From assembly GCA_035253645.1 (NCBI GenBank), contig DATFBW010000203.1, forward strand, positions 1 through 5,981: a stretch of DNA of 5,981 nucleotides, written 5' to 3'. Positions 4,496 to 5,981 of the stretch are shown here, piece by piece. The notes under the pieces are model-generated. The model was not told the DNA's origin. It saw only the letters and a list, made by a program, of their open reading frames with translations, and did not search any database. The position numbers were made by a program, and so were the translations under genes. The DNA comes from DASYRX01 sp035253645. Lineage in GTDB: Bacteria; Gemmatimonadota; Gemmatimonadetes; Gemmatimonadales; Gemmatimonadaceae. The stretch's first letter is position 1, and each line of letters starts with the position of its first letter.

Positions 4496-5981
4496 TCAGC
4501 CGGTCGCACGGCGCAACCGATCTGTTCGCTCGCGCACCTGTCGGACGATCGGCTGCAGCTCGGGATCCGCATTGCGCCAGAAGTCCAAAAAGCGTTCGTA
4601 GGCTTCGATGGCCCTCACGCGGTCGCCTTTCGTTTGGTACAGCTCGCCGAGCCTGCGCCATGCTGGCGCGATCTTTGGTGTTGCGACATCGACTGTCCTC
4701 GGCGGACCGATCAGGCGACTGGCCCGTAGCTCGACGAATCGACGATAGGCAGCAATTGCAGAGTCGACGCGGCCGGCGCGATCGTGTGCCTGCGCAACCT
4801 CGAGAAATGCCATACGCTCGCACAGCACCATCATACTCGGGGCCAGACTGCAGCCGTCGCGGATCCGCGCAAGCGCCTCGTCCGGCCTTCCGGCTTCAAT
4901 ATCGACGGCGGCAAGGAATACCTGTTCGCGAACACGCACGCCGACTGCCGGATACTGACTTCGTGTCATGAGATCCATGAACTCGGTCATGAGCTCGCGC
5001 GCGCGCTGGTGATCCCCCAGCTGCGCGAAGGTCGAAACGAACAGGTCGTACCGGCGCTGCAAGGGCGGGTGGCTGGCGGTGAGCGCGCGGTTGCGTTCCC
5101 ACAACGCATGCACGCGTTGTAATTGTGCCTTGCGGTCGACGCTATACTCGGCGAGCCGCCTAACGTCAAAGGCTTGCGCGATTACGTCGGCCTCTTCACT
5201 GCTGAGCTGATTGCGTGACTGGTCGACGCGTAGCGCCTGACGCATATGACGCGCTGCGTCCTGCATGCGTCCAGCCAATTCGGCCGTCATGGATAGGTAC
5301 TGATACCCAAGCACTTGCTCGATCGGTGCGCGCCGGATCATAACGCTGGCGATGCTGTCTACGGCGGCAAAGTCCTGACGAGTGTTTGCCAGGACGATCG
5401 CCGATTCATTGAGATAGGCCGACTCCGGCATGTCCCGCCGGAATTGCTCCAGCACCGAATCACCGGTGCTCAATCGTCCAAGGTTCCCTGCCGCCCCTAC
5501 AGCGTTGTTGTACGTGAGGGCGGGTGCCGAGCCGGTAGCAATGGCCCGCAGATACATCGTCAATGCCTCAGGCGCGCGTCCCAGCCGGTCGTAAGTCACG
5601 CCGATGTTGTTGATCGCCGTTTGATCGTTAGGGTACTTGTCGATGATGGAGGCATACGCCGTCGCAGCACGCTCGTGGTCTGTGTCCAGGACGGTATAGT
5701 AGAGCCCCTCGACTGCGAGGCGCTCGCGGTCGGGCAATCGTGCGCGCAGGTCGTACGCGCGCCGGAGTGCCGACTCGCCTTTCGCCCTGAAGCGGATGCC
5801 CACACTGGGATTGGTTGCCCATGCCCCAAGCCGGCGCCAAGCCATGGCGAAATTCGAATCTTCGGCGAGTGCGCGCTCCAGCACGGCGATGCCGCGATCC
5901 GGTCCCTCGCGATCGTGCACCCGCAGCGCTTCGGCGTACATCCGCAGCGCGCTCAGTGATGACGTTGTGACCTGTTCCAGC
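4496..5981 (-). CDS. Tetratricopeptide-repeat protein, C-terminal part (probable sensor half of a Ser/Thr kinase or other regulator)
   Basis: This partial gene reads leftward; the frame is open to the window edge, so the ATG at 5941 is probably internal. At least 13 codons upstream of it (encoding EQVTTSSLSALR before Met) are in frame, and this phrase commonly leads into TPR tails of bacterial kinases and TolB/TPR regulators. At least 494 residues are visible. TPR-like helix pairs, numbered from that Met, are at about 1-40, 90-135 (NNIGVTYDRLGRAPEALTMY), 205-240, 345-365, 375-407 and 425-458. The ending FLDFWRNADPELQPIVRQV is typical of this domain group. TPRs mediate protein-protein contacts; there is no enzyme motif in the visible part. 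The stop is a TGA at 4498-4496, 9 nt from the end of the convergent neighbour, leaving no room for a separate terminator. TPR assignment is firm; a kinase domain upstream is inferred. Confidence 0.88.
   Translation of the reverse strand, partial: LEQVTTSSLSALRMYAEALRVHDREGPDRGIAVLERALAEDSNFAMAWRRLGAWATNPSVGIRFRAKGESALRRAYDLRARLPDRERLAVEGLYYTVLDTDHERAATAYASIIDKYPNDQTAINNIGVTYDRLGRAPEALTMYLRAIATGSAPALTYNNAVGAAGNLGRLSTGDSVLEQFRRDMPESAYLNESAIVLANTRQDFAAVDSIASVMIRRAPIEQVLGYQYLSMTAELAGRMQDAARHMRQALRVDQSRNQLSSEEADVIAQAFDVRRLAEYSVDRKAQLQRVHALWERNRALTASHPPLQRRYDLFVSTFAQLGDHQRARELMTEFMDLMTRSQYPAVGVRVREQVFLAAVDIEAGRPDEALARIRDGCSLAPSMMVLCERMAFLEVAQAHDRAGRVDSAIAAYRRFVELRASRLIGPPRTVDVATPKIAPAWRRLGELYQTKGDRVRAIEAYERFLDFWRNADPELQPIVRQVRERTDRLRRATG
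5092..5120. repeat. Overlapping inverted repeats inside the TPR gene
   Basis: Three arms alternate: TGCGTT (5092-5097), ACAACGC (5101-5107) and GCGTTGT (5114-5120). The middle arm can pair with either neighbour: AACGCA (5103-5108) with the first, or all seven bases of ACAACGC with the third. The two hairpins therefore exclude each other. The second pairing shares its CAACGC/GCGTTG arms, and a CACGCGTTG run, with the intergenic hairpin at 3371-3386. Location inside a coding region makes chance the default explanation. Confidence 0.45.

Larger units (their letters stand above)
599..5165. repeat. Dispersed octamer GCCTAACG / CGTTAGGC, ten exact copies
   Basis: Exact copies read GCCTAACG on the + strand at 599-606, 1463-1470, 1895-1902, 2740-2747, 3834-3841, 3981-3988, 4203-4210 and 5158-5165, and CGTTAGGC on the + strand at 1225-1232 and 4481-4488. 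A one-mismatch copy, CGTTAGGG, is at 5626-5633. All ten exact copies are preceded by a pyrimidine when read as GCCTAACG; other flanks vary. By hand, about 0.2 copies would be expected over both strands at this base composition. The copies lie within genes in several reading frames (Pro-Asn, Arg-Leu-Thr, Ala-Leu-Gly, Val-Arg, and one stop codon), so protein coding does not explain them. Function is unknown. Confidence 0.9.

Noticed and set aside
4470..4520. Bidirectional terminator between the convergent genes.
   Set aside because: Only a 4-bp stem (GCCG/CGGC at 4499-4512) inside the TPR gene and no T run could be found; the gap itself is 9 nt.
599..5165. GCCTAAC / GTTAGGC matches the half-site consensus of integron attC sites (RYYYAAC / GTTRRRY), suggesting gene cassettes.
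   Set aside because: The copies are single, lie inside genes and are not paired as inverted half-sites within 60-150 nt around a stem, and no integrase is visible.
5315..5959. A 214-residue open frame on the + strand.
   Set aside because: It lies opposite the TPR gene, whose translation shows clear repeats; the + frame has no recognisable domain and is a shadow of high-GC codon structure.
1..5981. A defence, toxin-antitoxin, phage or biosynthetic system.
   Set aside because: No nuclease, transposase, integrase, methyltransferase, toxin or synthase motif was seen on either strand; the genes fit ordinary families.

Overview
The window looks like a stretch of chromosome from a high-GC (about 60% by eye), Gram-negative-type bacterium. 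A Gemmatimonadota-like or Acidobacteriota-like soil lineage fits best. This rests on the PD40 beta-propeller and TPR sensor domains of the kind often attached to serine/threonine kinases in these phyla, a Tat-exported glycosylasparaginase and many exported proteins. It is an inference from protein style; no marker gene is present.

Layout. Four genes run on the + strand: the C-terminal part of a PD40 beta-propeller protein (1-1157, start outside the window); a Tat-exported N4-(beta-N-acetylglucosaminyl)-L-asparaginase-type Ntn-hydrolase (1179-2339); an exported metal-dependent amidohydrolase (2336-3340, overlapping the previous stop by 4 nt); and, after an 84-nt gap, a secreted beta-rich protein of uncertain function (3425-4486). 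A convergent gene on the - strand (4496-5981, start outside the window) encodes a long TPR protein, probably the C-terminal half of a kinase or other regulator. No RNA gene, mobile element or CRISPR array was seen.

The first three genes are spaced like one operon, and genes two and three are probably translationally coupled. Both of their products should act outside the cytoplasm, so a plausible joint role is hydrolysis of amide or glycosyl-amide compounds in the periplasm. The flanking genes look like sensor or regulator modules.

The most unusual signal is not a gene. The octamer GCCTAACG (or its complement CGTTAGGC) occurs 10 times in under 6 kb, against about 0.2 expected by chance. It falls in all four complete or partial + genes and in the - gene, encodes different amino acids in different frames, and once supplies a stop codon. 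It behaves like a DNA-level dispersed signal (uptake sequence, polar chromosome motif, methylation site or HIP1-like element). A second oddity is a purine-rich heptamer repeat inserted in frame in the alpha-subunit tail of the asparaginase, just ahead of its autocleavage site.
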